The notes: generated by a model from the letters alone, not told the origin. DNA of 64,000 bases from Niebla homalea (GCA_019925105.1 JAHGAU010000046.1:62001-126000), one strand, 5' to 3'. Counted from the stretch's first letter, positions 9,119 through 21,705 are shown. Program-made: numbers and translations.

Positions 9119-12100
9119 GCTTATAAAAGACTTTTCGATAGCGACGAACAAAGGGACCCTAGAGGTCTAAAACGATGCGTACACGTATAGCTTTCGTAAT
9201 AGTAAAAGAAGTATATTAAGTACGATAAGTGGAAGTAATATAATAGTTAAAAATAAAGTGGTAAACGGGTAAGTAACCTATATTAATAGAAATAACGATA
9301 ACATATACCTGTAATATAATAATAATAAACCGGATAATACTTACAATAAATAAGGGAATTAAGGTTGATAAAATACGCGTATTAAAACGTATAAAACGCG
9401 TAATAATAATACGGAGGTAATAGGTAAATAAAAGGGTAAAAAGGCCGGTACGGTACTAATAATAAAGGATACGGGCGGGGGGAAGGAATAAAAAAACCGC
9501 GGTAAAAGTATTATTAAGGGTATATAAAAGGGAAATAAAGTTAATAAAGAGGATAAAATCTTAAAGGATTAAAAATAAAAAATAGAGATAATAAGTTATT
9601 TAATAAATAAAAACGAAAAGGCGGTAAAGGAAATAATAAAGGCTTTAAAAGGACTCTTCACGGTAAAATAAAAGGATATTACGTTAAAGACTTAACCGAT
9701 ACTATAAATTAAATTAAAAAGCGTAAAGGATTTTTATATAAAGGTAAAAATAAAATTAAAAGAAATAGAACGTTTATAAGGTTTTTAAAGGGTAAAAATA
9801 AAAACGTTAATAAAAAGTAAAGACGGCAGCTTAAAATTAAAGGTATAAAGCAAAAATATAAAGGCGGTAACCCCTTAAATAAGGGAAAATTAAGCGATAA
9901 AAATAATAAAAAAGGTATCCGTAATAAAAAATAAAAAAATAACGGAAAAGAAAATAATTATATTAAAGAAAACGAGGATAATAACGGTCCGCTTATTTAA
10001 TAATAAGGAAAAAAATACGGTTATAAAAATAAACCCGTTATAGTTAATAAAGGTTTTTAAAATAACATTAGAATTATTAATAAAATAAATTATTATAATA
10101 CGTAAATTATAAAGTAAAGATATCTTCCTTAATACAATATTTTTAAAAGTAAAAGAAAGCTTAAAAAGTTTAAAATATAAATTAATAATGGAAAATATAA
10201 ATCGGTTAAAATTTTAAGGTAATTGTTTACCGTTATAATAAATAAGATATATTTATTACGTTTTATAAAAACCGAAAAAGAAATTATATTAAAAAATGTA
10301 AAAAAGGAAAATATAATTTTTTACATAAAGTTTAAGATCGTTAATTATAAACTTCCTTTAATAATAAAAAGATTTAACTTTTTAAAATACGTAAAAAAGT
10401 ACTTTATTATTATATTAAGTATAACGTTAATAAAAATATATAATAACGTCTTAAATAAAAAATTTATTAAAAAGGCATTTTTTAAGATAACTTAATTATA
10501 AGATAAAACGGCGGATATTTATTAATATTTTAAGTATTAAAGCTATAAATATATTATTATAAAATATTTTAATATTATAAAATATATAATTTACGTTAAA
10601 AGTTATAATACTTATAAGTATATAAAGTTAATAATTAAAGGGCTTATAAAAAGCGCGTTTAAATATACCTGTTACGGTGTAAGGGCTGAGGTATGAGGGC
10701 TGCGATGCTGATAGCCAAGAGCTGAGTCAGCGCGCTAGGCCTAGTAAGGCCTAGCGTATGCCCTCCGTATACTTATATGCATGCTGTACCATAGATTTCT
10801 CTACATAGTTGAAATTCAGTCATATTCACCCTTACCCCTACTGAGTCCCTAACAATACCGCGTATAATAAGGAAAGATACCCAATATAAGATTCTAAATA
10901 TATAAAAAAAGTTAAGGAAATTAAACATAAGGAAACCCGAATAACCGCGAAAATCCAACGGTATAATATATACGGAATTAGTTTAACGGGTTAATTAAAG
11001 ATAATTTTAAAATATAAACTTAATTAATTAAATAATAAAGGGTAAATAACAATAATGAATAAAGTAAAAAAAAAAGGTTTTTTACGATCCCGACCTTAAG
11101 GGCCGGCCGTTTTACGTTTTTAATAATAACTAAGAAAATATTAAGTTAAAAAACGCTTAACTTTAATAAGAAATCCGTAACTTAAACGGATATAAATAAA
11201 AGAGCCTTTATAAAAATTAATATATAATATATTAATACTTTTAAGAATAATATAATATAACGTTTATAATAAAGGAATTAAAGTAATAATTTTAATATTT
11301 AAGTTTAAAGAAGTTAAAAATATCAATATTATAATAATATAAAAATTATTATATAACCTATATATATATTTATTTATTAATTTAAAAAAGGGGTTTTATT
11401 TAATCTTTAAGGGGGATAAAATAATTAAAATATACTTCTTTATAAATAAACGGCTTAATATAAATAATTATGATATTACTTATTATAATAAAAACCTTTA
11501 TATACTCCGTATTATATGGGAAAAGGACTTAAAAAGTAACCTTAATATTTATAATATATATAACCCGCCATTAATTAACAAGGAAAAACCGTTTATAATA
11601 CCGTAACTTAAAAAGGTCTTAATTACCTTAAATAAGTATATATTATTTTAAAGACTTTAACTTATATTACTATATATAAAATAAAAAAAAGGTATATAAT
11701 AAATTACGTTAAATCGGATAACTTACTAATAATTACCGCTTAAATTAATTTTTTATTATTAATATTATAAAAGATTATTACGTAAAAAAGTTATAAGTTT
11801 AAAATAATAATTAATTTAATTTTTAATACGGAAAAGGTTATTAATATAATTATAATATATAGGCTATAAAAGGACTTAAAATATAATTTAAATTATATAC
11901 CGATATAAATAACTTTAAATTAAACTATTAATATAACTTTATTATTACCAATAAGGAAAGCGTAAAAAACGGTTAAAAAAGTAAAGGTTTATATAAAAGC
12001 GGAAAAGACGGTAATATAATTCATAAACCTTCCTTAATTAAATAATAAAGACCGGATTAATTTTTTTTATAAAGTCAATAATAAAAGTATTAAATAAAAT

Positions 12101-15100
12101 AATTAATAAAATAATCTTAATAATAAAACTTTCTTAAAGAGTTAAAATTTATTAAAATAGAAAATATATAACCGTAATTATAAAGGCGAAAAAGCTAATA
12201 AAGTAAGCTTTTAAATAAAAAAATTAAGAGATATTCAATTAATTAAAAACTATTTAAAAAGAAAAAAAGAAAATTATTAAAAAGGTTAAGTAAATATACT
12301 TTTAATTTACGGTATATAACTTAAAGGTTTTATTTTATAATATCTAAAGATTAATAAAATATAATAAAGAATAAAATAAAAAATTAAAGTTTATCTTTAA
12401 ATTCCCGTTTCTTAAAAAACCCGATAATACGTTAATTAATACCTTTAACGGTAAAATTAAGTTCCTTAAAAAATATTTTTCCCTTTTTTATTAAAGGTTA
12501 ACCTAAACGATACCGACGGCGTTACGTATTTTGACGTTATATTAATAAATAAGGTAATAATATAAAATATATTAATTAAAATATATTAATTAAAATAATT
12601 AATAAATTAAAGAAGGATAAAGCCTTAAAATTAAATAAAATCCTTAATAAATTCTTATTAATAATAATATTACCGTTTAAAAGGGTCTTTATTTACCTTT
12701 TTTAAGTATATTTTAACGTTAATTACTAATTATATCAGTTTAAGGAAGTAAAAACGATTATCCTTAAGAAACTTATTAAGCCGGATTACTTTAAAATAAA
12801 GTCTTATAGACTTATTATACTCCTTTATACGTTAAAGAAAACCTTAAAAATAATAATAATAAAGATCCTTAATAATTATATAAAGAATTATGGACTTCTT
12901 TTTAATTAATAAATAAAAATAAAGAAAAGTTAATTAATAAAAATAATCCTTAAAAAATTAATTAATAACGTATATATAATATAAGGTTACGGGAAAAGAT
13001 ATATTATAAATTTTCTTTCTTTTAATATTATAAATACCTTTAATAAAATAAATTATTAAAGGTTATTATATAATTAAAGGAAAAAAAGGATATTATTTTT
13101 CTTAATTAAATAAACGAAAAGTTTTTTAAGTAATTAAGTTATATTGATTAACTTAAAATAAAAAATAAGTTTAATAAAACCCGTTATAATAAGGATTCCT
13201 TAAAGATTATTTACTTCTTTCATATTATTTTTATTCTTTAACGGTTTATTAGTTAAAAAGCTTATTAAGTTAAAATAAAAAATTCAAGTTAAAAGCTTTA
13301 TTAATAACGTTCATCTTTTAATTTATAATACCTTTATATGTATTAATTATTTAGAATCAAAATAGGCTTATAAAGTTTATTTTTAATAAACAAGAATTTA
13401 TAAAACTTAATTTACACTATATAAATACGAGCTTATTTATATAATTAAAAGCTTAAAACTATATAATATAATAATTGTAATAAATTTAAATAGAATTATG
13501 GTAAAGCCGGATATTAATATTAAAGTCCTTAATTTTTAAGTAAATAAAAAGCTCGATTAAAAGGATTATATAAGAAAAATTTAAAAGAAAATAACTTTAT
13601 AAAAAAAAAAAACTTTATTTATCTTATTATATCGATATAAAGAATTACGTTATAAAAAGCCCGGATTATTTATTAAGTTATAATAAAATTAATTATTATA
13701 TATATTATAGTTATTTAATATATACTTAAGGGTATTCCGGGATATAGGAAAAAGCTTATTTAAATATTATAGAAAGTCCAGAACCGGTATTGAAAAGTAA
13801 TTAATAATACTTATAAAGTAACCTTTATCCCGGTATTAAAATTTAAAGTTTTTATATTATTAATTAAAATCTTATTAAATTAAATAATCGTTTAAATAAA
13901 ATTAAAGAAATATATATACTTAACTATAATAATAAAAAACGGGCGGATCCGCTAGAATCTTAATAAGTTTTAAATTAAAAAGAATAAATTAAAAATATTT
14001 ATCCTTTTTCCTATTAAGATAAAGTAGGAGTAAGCTAAAAAAAAAGTTAATTTTATTAATATCCCAGAAATTAATTTAAATATATATAAATTCCCATTAA
14101 ACGTAAAAAAAACCGAGATTAAAAGGATTTAAAGAAGAAAGGTTATAATAAATACTTTATAAGTTATAATAAAATAAATTAAATATTAACGGAGGTATAA
14201 GGATTTTATATTTTAAAGTTATTATTATTTAGCTTTTAATAATAAAAAGATTACTAATAAATATCTTTACCGTTATAATATTATAAAGAAAAGTAATAAT
14301 ATAATAATAATTTAATTCCGGATGGATAAAAATAATTTAATTTACTTCTTATTTATTATATATACCGGAAGTCGGATAAATACCAAATATAAATATAAAT
14401 AAAGAAGATAAAATACCGTATACGTTTTTATCTTTTATTCCTTATTTACAGAAATTAAAATAAAATTTATTATAAAAATTAATACTTATAATTACCGTTA
14501 AACATTATTTACAAAGTAAAATATCCGGGTAATTATTAAGTTTATAATGTTTACCGGATTATTATTATAGTTTAATTTCGTTATAAAGATAAACAAGGTT
14601 ATTAAAGATTTTATAAAGAAAACCCGTTATTAATTAAGGAAGAAAAAGAGAAATAGAAACTAATTACGTTAATTATATAAACCGGAAAGTATTTTTTTTA
14701 CAGCCGTAAAAATATAATAATAAACGTTTATTAAAGGTCTTTAAAGGAGTTAACGGTAATAATAATATAAAAAAGGTATATATTAAGCGCGTAAATATTA
14801 ATAAAGATATTTAAAGGTATTACGTAAAATTAAGGTAATACGGAAATATAAAAAAGCGGAAAAGTAATAAGTTTAAGGATAACCCTTATAAGGATATAGT
14901 CGTAATATTATAGATTTTCTTAAGGGAATTAAAATATAAAAAGTATATAAATAAATTACTACTTTTTAAACGGTTATTAATATCCTTTACTTTAAGGGAT
15001 AAAGGGTAAAAACCTGGTAAACGCCGGTTTTTACTTTAACGTTATAAGTATTAGGTTTTTACGGTTATTAATAAGGTTAAAAGGCCGCGTATTAAGGAAT

Positions 15101-15152
15101 GCCGGAATTAACTTAGCTAGATCCGTAGTATAAATCAATCAATCAATCAATC
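9119..15152 (+). mobile_element. Tad1-like LINE, full length, inserted in Copia
   Basis: The element is bounded by a ~20-bp duplication (9097-9117 and 15153-15173, AAAAATTTAAA core with C/T-G/A differences) and ends in an (ATCA)n tail at 15134-15152. A conserved 5' block (GCGACGAACAAAGGGACCC, about 9139) is shared with the other LINEs here. In order it holds an ORF1 zinc-knuckle region (about 10560-10990, interrupted by a solo LTR) and an APE-type endonuclease remnant (YNPPLINKEKPF, about 11550 on). A reverse transcriptase follows, whose F[VA]DD box has become FINNV (13297-13311). It then reads through YNTFICINYLESK and FTLYKYELIYIIKS. All frames are broken. D-to-N at the catalytic pair fits G-to-A decay. 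It disrupts the Copia between integrase and the downstream pol region. Confidence 0.85.
10670..10854. repeat. Solo LTR, 185 bp, inside the LINE
   Basis: It starts TGTTACGG and ends CCCTAACA, with a perfect 5-bp target duplication ATACC on each side (10665-10669, 10855-10859). The interrupted LINE sequence continues cleanly on both sides, as judged against the LINE at 44011-49741. It is much GC-richer than its host. A related copy lies at 52648-52815. Internal sequence of the parent element is not found in the window. Confidence 0.9.
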
Positions 15153-16271
15153 AAAAATTTAAAAGTTATTTAATAATATAATCTAATATATTGTATATTA
15201 CATTATTATGATAATTATTTAATTAAACCGTTCGCTTACGCCGTTCTATTTAGGTATATAATACGTAATATATTCTATAGTAATATTAAGTTCTTTTTTA
15301 GCTGCTTTAAAGGCTTAAATTTCCTTCATATTATTAATATAGATATACTTAACGGTAATATTATTTTTTTAGGATCAAGTATATTAATAATAAATAGAAT
15401 ATAATAACTTATCTTAATTTTTATTATTGATAAGGTAAAACTTAATTACCTTATAGCCTTATTAATAACCGATGTATAAAACTTAAAGGATATTATTCCG
15501 TGGATTAATATTTTAATGTTATAATTAAATATTATAAAAAAAATAAAACCTAAGCTTTATTTTTTTGAAATAACGGTATTTACGTATACTTCTTATAAGT
15601 TTCTTTTCTTTATATATATTATAGAAAAAGTCCTTTCAAGTTAATAGTTTAAATATCTTTAATACCGTTTTATATATAATATATAGCTTAATTATATTTA
15701 AATAACTTAATAATTATAAAAAGTCTTAAAGGGTTTATCATTACCCTTTTTATATGCTTAAGTGATCTTATTACCGTTATATTTAACTTTACCGTTTTTC
15801 TTGTTTTTCTTATTCTGTAACTTAAAAGGTACGGGATCTTAGTTTTCTTTATTAATTATTATTATAACATCTTTCCGGATATAACGAGTAAATAAAGTCT
15901 TTTACAACGGTACCTGACCGTAATAAGTCGATTTCCTTATATAATCCTTATATTCGGTAAAGATAATATTCAGGTTTTTATCCTTTAAGGTTAAAATAAA
16001 TAAAAGGTTAAATCCTAAATAAAGAACCTATAATACGTTTTAAATACTACGGTTTTAATTATTTATTTTAATTATTACGCTATTACGTGTAAGTAAATTT
16101 AAGGAGCCTTTATCCCTTATTAGTACCCTTATAATTTTTTTCTTTAAAACTTTAAAATATATTTCTTTATATATATATTTTTTTATAATATCGGATTTTA
16201 TCGTTTAAGGGGTCTTTTTATCTTTAAACGGTATATTTTAGCTTATTTTATTATAAAAGTTACCTTTTCAT

Positions 16272-16800
16272 TAACAAATCTGCGACCTGCTCGGATCTAG
16301 TGAATAAAAAAAAGGAATTTATTCACTTAGACCGCTCGTAAGTCACTTATAAGCACCCAGGGAAACTTACGAGCGCTTTAAGCGGTCCCGAGCGGGTAGA
16401 AAAAAGTTTAAAATAAAAACGTTTAAAACGGTAAAATAACGGTTTTTATTTTTTATAAATTTTTTTATTAAGCTTTCTTAATAACGGGTATAGCCGTAAC
16501 CCCCCGTATAAGCCGTAATATTCAACGTTTTTAAAAATAAATTATATATTCAGTTTTTTTTAGCTAAAAGTAACCCTAGGAACTAGTAATTTATCCTTAA
16601 GGGGGGGGTAGTTAAAGGGGGTAATTTAATTAAAAAAACGTTAAATAAAAAAACTTACGAGTAAGTGGGAAATTTACGAGCAAGCCGGATACTCGCGAGC
16701 GCTTAAAGGCCTAGTCAGGAGGGATATAAGCTTGAACTGCTTAACCTACTCGCTTATACTCGGAGTGCTTATATGCTGGTTCATAAATTTGCAGGTGTTA
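16272..16800. mobile_element. Putative MITE-like insert with subterminal TTACGAG motifs
   Basis: This ~0.53-kb segment inside the Copia has a GC content above its flanks at both ends. Its ends are TAACA (16272-16276) and TGTTA (16796-16800), and no target duplication is convincing. TTACGAG occurs at 16367-16373, 16655-16661 and 16674-16680, and inverted at 16335-16341. All four lie in the GC-richer end zones, like subterminal transposase-binding repeats of DNA transposons. No protein is encoded. The boundaries and the class are uncertain. Confidence 0.4.
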
Positions 16801-18393
16801 TTATTATTAAAGTATAATTATCGTTATTAATATTCACGGATTTTATAAGGTTTAAACTTTTATTATTTTCAAAAACATCGGATTTTTTCCGTATTTTTTT
16901 ATTATGTAATTATATTAATTACTCTTAAGTAAACAGGTTTCTTTATTATTTATATTATTTATTATAATAATATTTTTTATTTTATTATCGTTATTATATA
17001 GACCGGGATAACTTAAACTTATTATAACAGTTTTATTATTAAGCTTATATAAAATTAAGTTATAAAGATTTTTATTATTTTAATATTTTTTAAGGGTTTA
17101 TTAAAGCTGTTCCTTTTTTTATTAAAAGAATGATAAGGTTATCATTAGTTTTAATATATATAAATACCGACTTTTTAAGATTATTCTCTTTTTCATTAAT
17201 ACTAATAAAGCTTAATTCTTTAAATTCTTTATTATTTTTAATGATAACTTTTTTAATTTATTTAAATTTAAATTTAAATATTTATTTCTTAGGTTTCTTT
17301 GTTTTTTTTTATTTCATTTTTATTAACCTTCTTCCCGTTTTTATTGCTTACTTTTATACTTTTTTTATTATGGGTTTTAATTATATAATTTATCTTTGAA
17401 TTATTAAGTTATTTTATTACGTAGTAAAATTTAATATTATCCTTTGTACTTGCTTTTATTTTTATGGTATTAATAATTTATTTTTTAATTCTATTAATCT
17501 TAATTAATTTAAGCTTTTAAGTAATTTTCTTATTATTGAATATGTCCTTATCGTTTTTAAGCCGGTATATAATAAAATTAAATTTATATATTTCTTAAAT
17601 CCTATTTAAAATTACGAAACTTAAATGAATATTATTTAATATAATAGTTTTATTAATTTAATTAAACTATTTATTTGTTCTTTTTATGAATATAGCGGTT
17701 TTTTTAATTCCGCTTTTAGAAGCTTTTATAACAAAAACCTTTATTAATAAAGGGATTAATTTTCTTGTACTTCTTATATAATGGATTTTACTTTACGTTA
17801 AGTAAATTTAAAACGATATAACGTTTTTACTTATTAAAGTATATACTCTTTATATCGTTATTACGTTATTTATAAGTATATTAATAATAAAGTTAACATA
17901 TATAATTTAAATCTTACCTTAAACGGGACTTAAGGGTATAAGGTTAAATTATTTATAATATTTTATATTAAATAACTTTTTAAAAATTATTTGGTAGTTT
18001 TATTTTACTTTTAAAAATTATTATTATTAGGCCTAAAAATTTTATATAAAGTTAGCCTTATTAGGGATTCGTTAAATATATTTAAGGATAATTTAATAAT
18101 TCTTACGATAAATACTTTAAACGATAATAATATTATCTTTTTATTTCAGGTATTATTATCATTAAATTATAAAATATATATTATATTTAATGAAGTAGGT
18201 ATTATTACGTTAAGTTGCCCTTTTTATTATCCTTAGAATTATAATTACTTATTAAGGTATTAAAGGTTAAAACTATAGTTATTTTATAATCTTAAATAAT
18301 TATATAAACGTTATAAATATTATTTAAATAAAATTATTACTCAAAAATAATATATTATAATTAATTATTCTATTAACGAGGCTTAAAATTTAA

Positions 18394-18663
18394 TGTAATA
18401 TACGTAAATAAATATGGGGTATAAAGGATAAATAAATAAGCTGAATTATTTATATTAAGTTTATTATTATATTTATTTAATTATACCGTAATAATGATTA
18501 TATTTATATCCATCCTAAGGGCCATTTAATAACCGTATACTCACCGTACCTTATGTACCGATGCACCTGTAATACCGTTAATTAAAGGCCGTTTGGTAGG
18601 CCTTTATGCGACAGGGTCCCCAATGCAGAGGCTGCCAAGACAACCGCGGAATACCCCCGTGCA
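18394..18663 (-). repeat. Copia 5' LTR
   Basis: This 270-bp repeat on the plus strand runs TGTAATATAC to CCCCCGTGCA, so TG...CA ends are kept. It is the less mutated LTR of the pair with 6310-6581. As the element is on the minus strand this is its 5' LTR and promoter side, and it ends 142 bp before the F-box gene start. Confidence 0.8.
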
Positions 18664-18805
18664 TCAATAAATCCGGATTATCGAACAACGTGATACCTTT
18701 CTCATCATCCTAATAATACGTTATACTCTCTATCTAGAAACCACGATCCGAAAATTCTTCAGACGATAGTACCCTTCCTAATAATTTGAGGGAACTATAT
18801 TTACC
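18664..18805 (+). promoter_or_regulatory. Short upstream region of the F-box gene
   Basis: Only 142 bp of non-repeat sequence separates the Copia LTR from the F-box ATG. It is AT-moderate and CT-rich in patches, and I see no consensus TATA box. The native promoter must be very short, be truncated, or extend into the LTR. The last option is inference. Confidence 0.4.
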
Positions 18806-20649
18806 ATGCCCGTTACATCTGATCAATCTTCATCAAATCCGCTTATGATCCCGGAGCTTGCCAGGCGCATAATCAGCTATGTAGATGCTCCTGTCGATCT
18901 TTTGCATTGTTCCTGTATCAACTCGGTGTGGAGTACACCGGCTTTGCAAAAGCTGTATAGGGGTTCGATGAATGACATGCGCTTTCGCACACCTGAAATC
19001 GGCTGGCTTAACTCGCTGTTTGTTGCGTCCCGGGAGCGCTTCGCCCGGAACGTGGGGTTTATAAAACATCTTACCATCGCGCCTGAAACGATCGCGACAG
19101 AAGAGTTGAGACCTGTCTGTCTAGAGAAGTGTCGCCTGTTACGTGACCGCAGAAACGCCGAGCTTTTGCTGCGGCCGAGAGGCAAGGGACCCACAAGCCT
19201 GGCCATACCCTTCGAGCTTGTCGAGCAGGATCTTTCTCCTCTGTGCGACCTCATAATCCACCCGGATCTCAAATTTCTGACCATCGACCAAATATATTGC
19301 AATCTCCTGCACTTCGATTCCGGCGCCCTACATGAGCATACTTCTCTGTCCGTGACCCCACCCAGAAGACCTTTCTTTTCCCTCCTCACTGACCCGACCT
19401 GAATAGACTCCAAAATCTCGTAGCACTTTCAATCCACGGATCAGAGGAAGAACTAGACATCGAGAAACTCTGCGAATGGCTAGCCCACTGCGATCTCAAA
19501 ATATTCCAGATCGACCAACTCGGGCAGCTTGGGCATCTCACGCAACCTGATGTGGTACAGCTTCTGCGGTGTTTATGGCGACATCGAAATATTCAGGCGC
19601 TCGCTCTCAGGATAAACTGCGGTGAGACTGGCACTGGTGAGATTTGTGCGGATTTGGAAAAGGAGGTAGGAACAACATGCTGGCCGAGGCTACGGGCTTT
19701 ATACCTAAGAGCGGTGGATCCATATTGGCTGCAGAAGCTCCCAATGTTTGAGAAGCTTGAAGTTGTCGAGTTGCGAGATATCAGGCCGCTACCTAATTTC
19801 GTCAACGACGTCGCACATAGTATTTCACGCTGTCGATACTTACAAGTGGTTGTCCTTGAGTTTCAAAAGGTCGATAACTTCGAAATATTCCTCACTATGG
19901 CAAATGGCTGCCCGCTATTACAACGATTTGCTATCAAAATTTGCAACTCTCGCCCAGAAATGACAGGTGATCAGTTCTCGCGACTTTTGCAAGCCTTACC
20001 TTGTGTGGAACTTCTTTCGCTCTTTGTCCGCTTCAGGATGACTGCCTCGAAGCTTCGAGACCTTGCCAATTACTGTTCGCGGTTGAAGGTCCTCGAAATG
20101 GCTCGAACTCGGTTGTATCTTTCCCTGGAGTCCTTAGTGGAAATACCCTCGCTGTCAGGGTTGAGAGAGCTGCGTTTGGGTTCAGTATGGTTCGAAAATC
20201 CTCGTCGCTACAGGCAGCTAGGGAGCCTGCAGAGCATCGCAACAGAATGGAGCAGAGTGTTCCCGCAAATGCGACGATGTCCATGCTCAACAGACGTGTA
20301 TGGGCCCGAAATCCACCTAGAAGAACATATATCGAGTAGCGAATCGGATGGTGATGATGATGACTGGAGCACCGATAATGACAGCGAGATGTCCGTGGAC
20401 GATCCTGGACTGGACCTGGACTTTAATGACTACGAATCGGACTGGTTTCATATGAGAAGGCGGCTCTGGAAGTTATTGGGCTATAACATGGACGATTGCC
20501 CGGGCGTCATCGCTGGTGTATATCACATGTGGCAAACCAGCTTTGAGATTGAGAGATTTGACTGGCCCATTATCCCAATGCAGGCATTTCTGGATCCACA
20601 AGCGCACCCTAGGGCAGAGGTAGCAGAAGTGCTGACGTTTTCGGCGTAA
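18806..20649 (+). CDS. F-box/leucine-rich-repeat protein, two exons
   Basis: This is probably a substrate receptor of an SCF ubiquitin ligase, with the F-box binding Skp1 and the repeats the target. Exon 1 is 18806-19347, intron 19348-19406 (59 nt, donor GTCCGT, branch CTGAC, acceptor TAG) and exon 2 19407-20649, giving 594 residues. Splicing joins EHTSL to LQNLVALSIHG and removes the stop that would otherwise end the first part at 19402. The F-box lies at about residues 11-52 (NPLMIPELARRIISYVDAPV, then SVWSTPALQKLY). Degenerate leucine-rich repeats fill roughly 60-460, for example WPRLRALYLRAV, FEKLEVVELRDI and LSGLRELRLGSVWF. An acidic stretch (SSSESDGDDDDW and on, about 488-530) precedes a conserved-looking tail with FDWPIIPMQAFL. 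The ATG context has A at -3. There are no stops or RIP decay, in contrast to both flanks. The target is unknown. Confidence 0.85.
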
Positions 20650-21467
20650 GCAAAGCCAGTTTTGGTTGCAGCTTTGAGATTTCCTCGTATTTGCAAGTTA
20701 TACATACCGTTCAATGTTTTCGGATGTCCCGCACCAAATACTCTTTACCTTGTCCTTATTACTCGTACATTAAGCCCTTCAGCTTTATCCTTAGTGGTTC
20801 CAGATCCAATATATTAAGCCTAGATCAGCCATGCATATCTGCGTTGGATGGATTTAGCATACCCAAGAAGCTTCCAAATAATTATAGAAAAAAAATCACC
20901 TCTCTTGGGCTTCTATTGGCTATGATTATATTTATTAATCCATTGAAATTTTACCTAACGTTTATTTTGAGTTAACATTACTTTTTTGGCTTTGAAATTA
21001 TATAATTATAAAGTTTTTAATATGTTTATTTATAACATTTATTAAATATAATTTCAATAATTTTACCCCTTATTCTTTCTACTGAGGTCTCTTTATGATA
21101 AGCAGCCTGTTAGCGGTACTTTTATTTTAAAACGTTTTCATCGCAACCGTATTAACTTTATAGTTTCAAGGTTAAAGGATTAACTTTCAAAAGATTTTTT
21201 ATTTAAAGTTTTTAGCCGACGGAAAATCCGTAGAATAAAAAATTAAGATTAAACTACCGGGGAGAGACAGAATTTAAACGATAAAACGCTCTTTATAAGC
21301 GCTTAGTTATTATTATTAATATTTATTCATCCCTAAGATTTAAGGGCCTAATTGAATTCAGTAAAATGTTAATATAAATATCATCCACGTCTGAATAAGT
21401 ATTTACTTATAAAACAGATTATTACGATGAATTAAAATAAAAGATAAACTATAATATATAATGTTAA
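20650..21467. other. F-box gene 3' region and AT-rich spacer
   Basis: The first ~300 bp keep moderate GC and likely include the 3' UTR. From about 20900 the sequence becomes AT-rich. A short GC-richer patch near 21080-21120 is unrecognised. There is no supported gene. Confidence 0.5.
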
Positions 21468-21705
21468 TTGATTAATTAATTAATTTATACTACGGATCTA
21501 GTTAAGTTAATTCCGGCGTTCCTTAATAATCGGCCATTAAGCCTTATTAATAACCGTAAAAACTTAATACCTATAACGTTAAAATTAAAAACCGGTATTT
21601 ACCTAGCTTTTATTCTTATTTTAAAGGATAAAGAACGTTTATAACTGTTTAAGGAATAATAATCTATACGTACGTTTTTTTAAAGAAAACCTATATTATC
21701 ATAAC
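21468..21705 (-). mobile_element. LINE 3'-end fragment
   Basis: It begins with a degenerate (TTGA)n tail at 21468 and the shared LINE 3' block TACTACGGATCTAG, then runs about 240 bp matching the 3' part of the LINE at 34843-40660. It stops exactly at the first Gypsy LTR (21706). It is either 5'-truncated or cut by the Gypsy array. Confidence 0.8.

Larger units (their letters stand above)
6310..18663 (-). mobile_element. Copia-type LTR retrotransposon, RIP-decayed, split by a LINE
   Basis: Two direct repeats of about 270 bp bound the element (6310-6581 and 18394-18663). The purine tract AAAGAGGG (minus strand, 6594-6586) next to the left repeat is a polypurine tract, so the left copy is the 3' LTR and the element runs on the minus strand. 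Coding remnants agree. An integrase block reads YYIPK, stop, NGVSERFN (about 15275-15222), matching the Copia PYTPEQNGVAER motif. An RNase H end block reads IEIKYITLSEGYK (about 6970-6920), matching EAEYIALSEG. Excluding the LINE at 9119-15152 and a MITE-like insert at 16272-16800, the internal part is about 5.2 kb, normal for Copia. No reading frame survives. A clear 5-bp target duplication was not found. Confidence 0.85.

Noticed and set aside
10223..10495. 90-codon open frame in AT-rich DNA
   Set aside because: It lies within the RIP-decayed ORF1 region of a LINE, with Ile/Lys/Phe-only composition.
17130..17399. Apparent multi-spanning membrane protein, 89 codons
   Set aside because: Phe/Leu/Ile richness reflects TTT/TTA/ATT DNA in a decayed Copia. 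The same applies to open frames at 39021, 39885, 51211, 56908, 62217 and 62713.
20691..20975. 94-codon open frame after the F-box gene
   Set aside because: It starts inside the probable 3' UTR and continues into AT-rich spacer. No family or codon pattern supports it.
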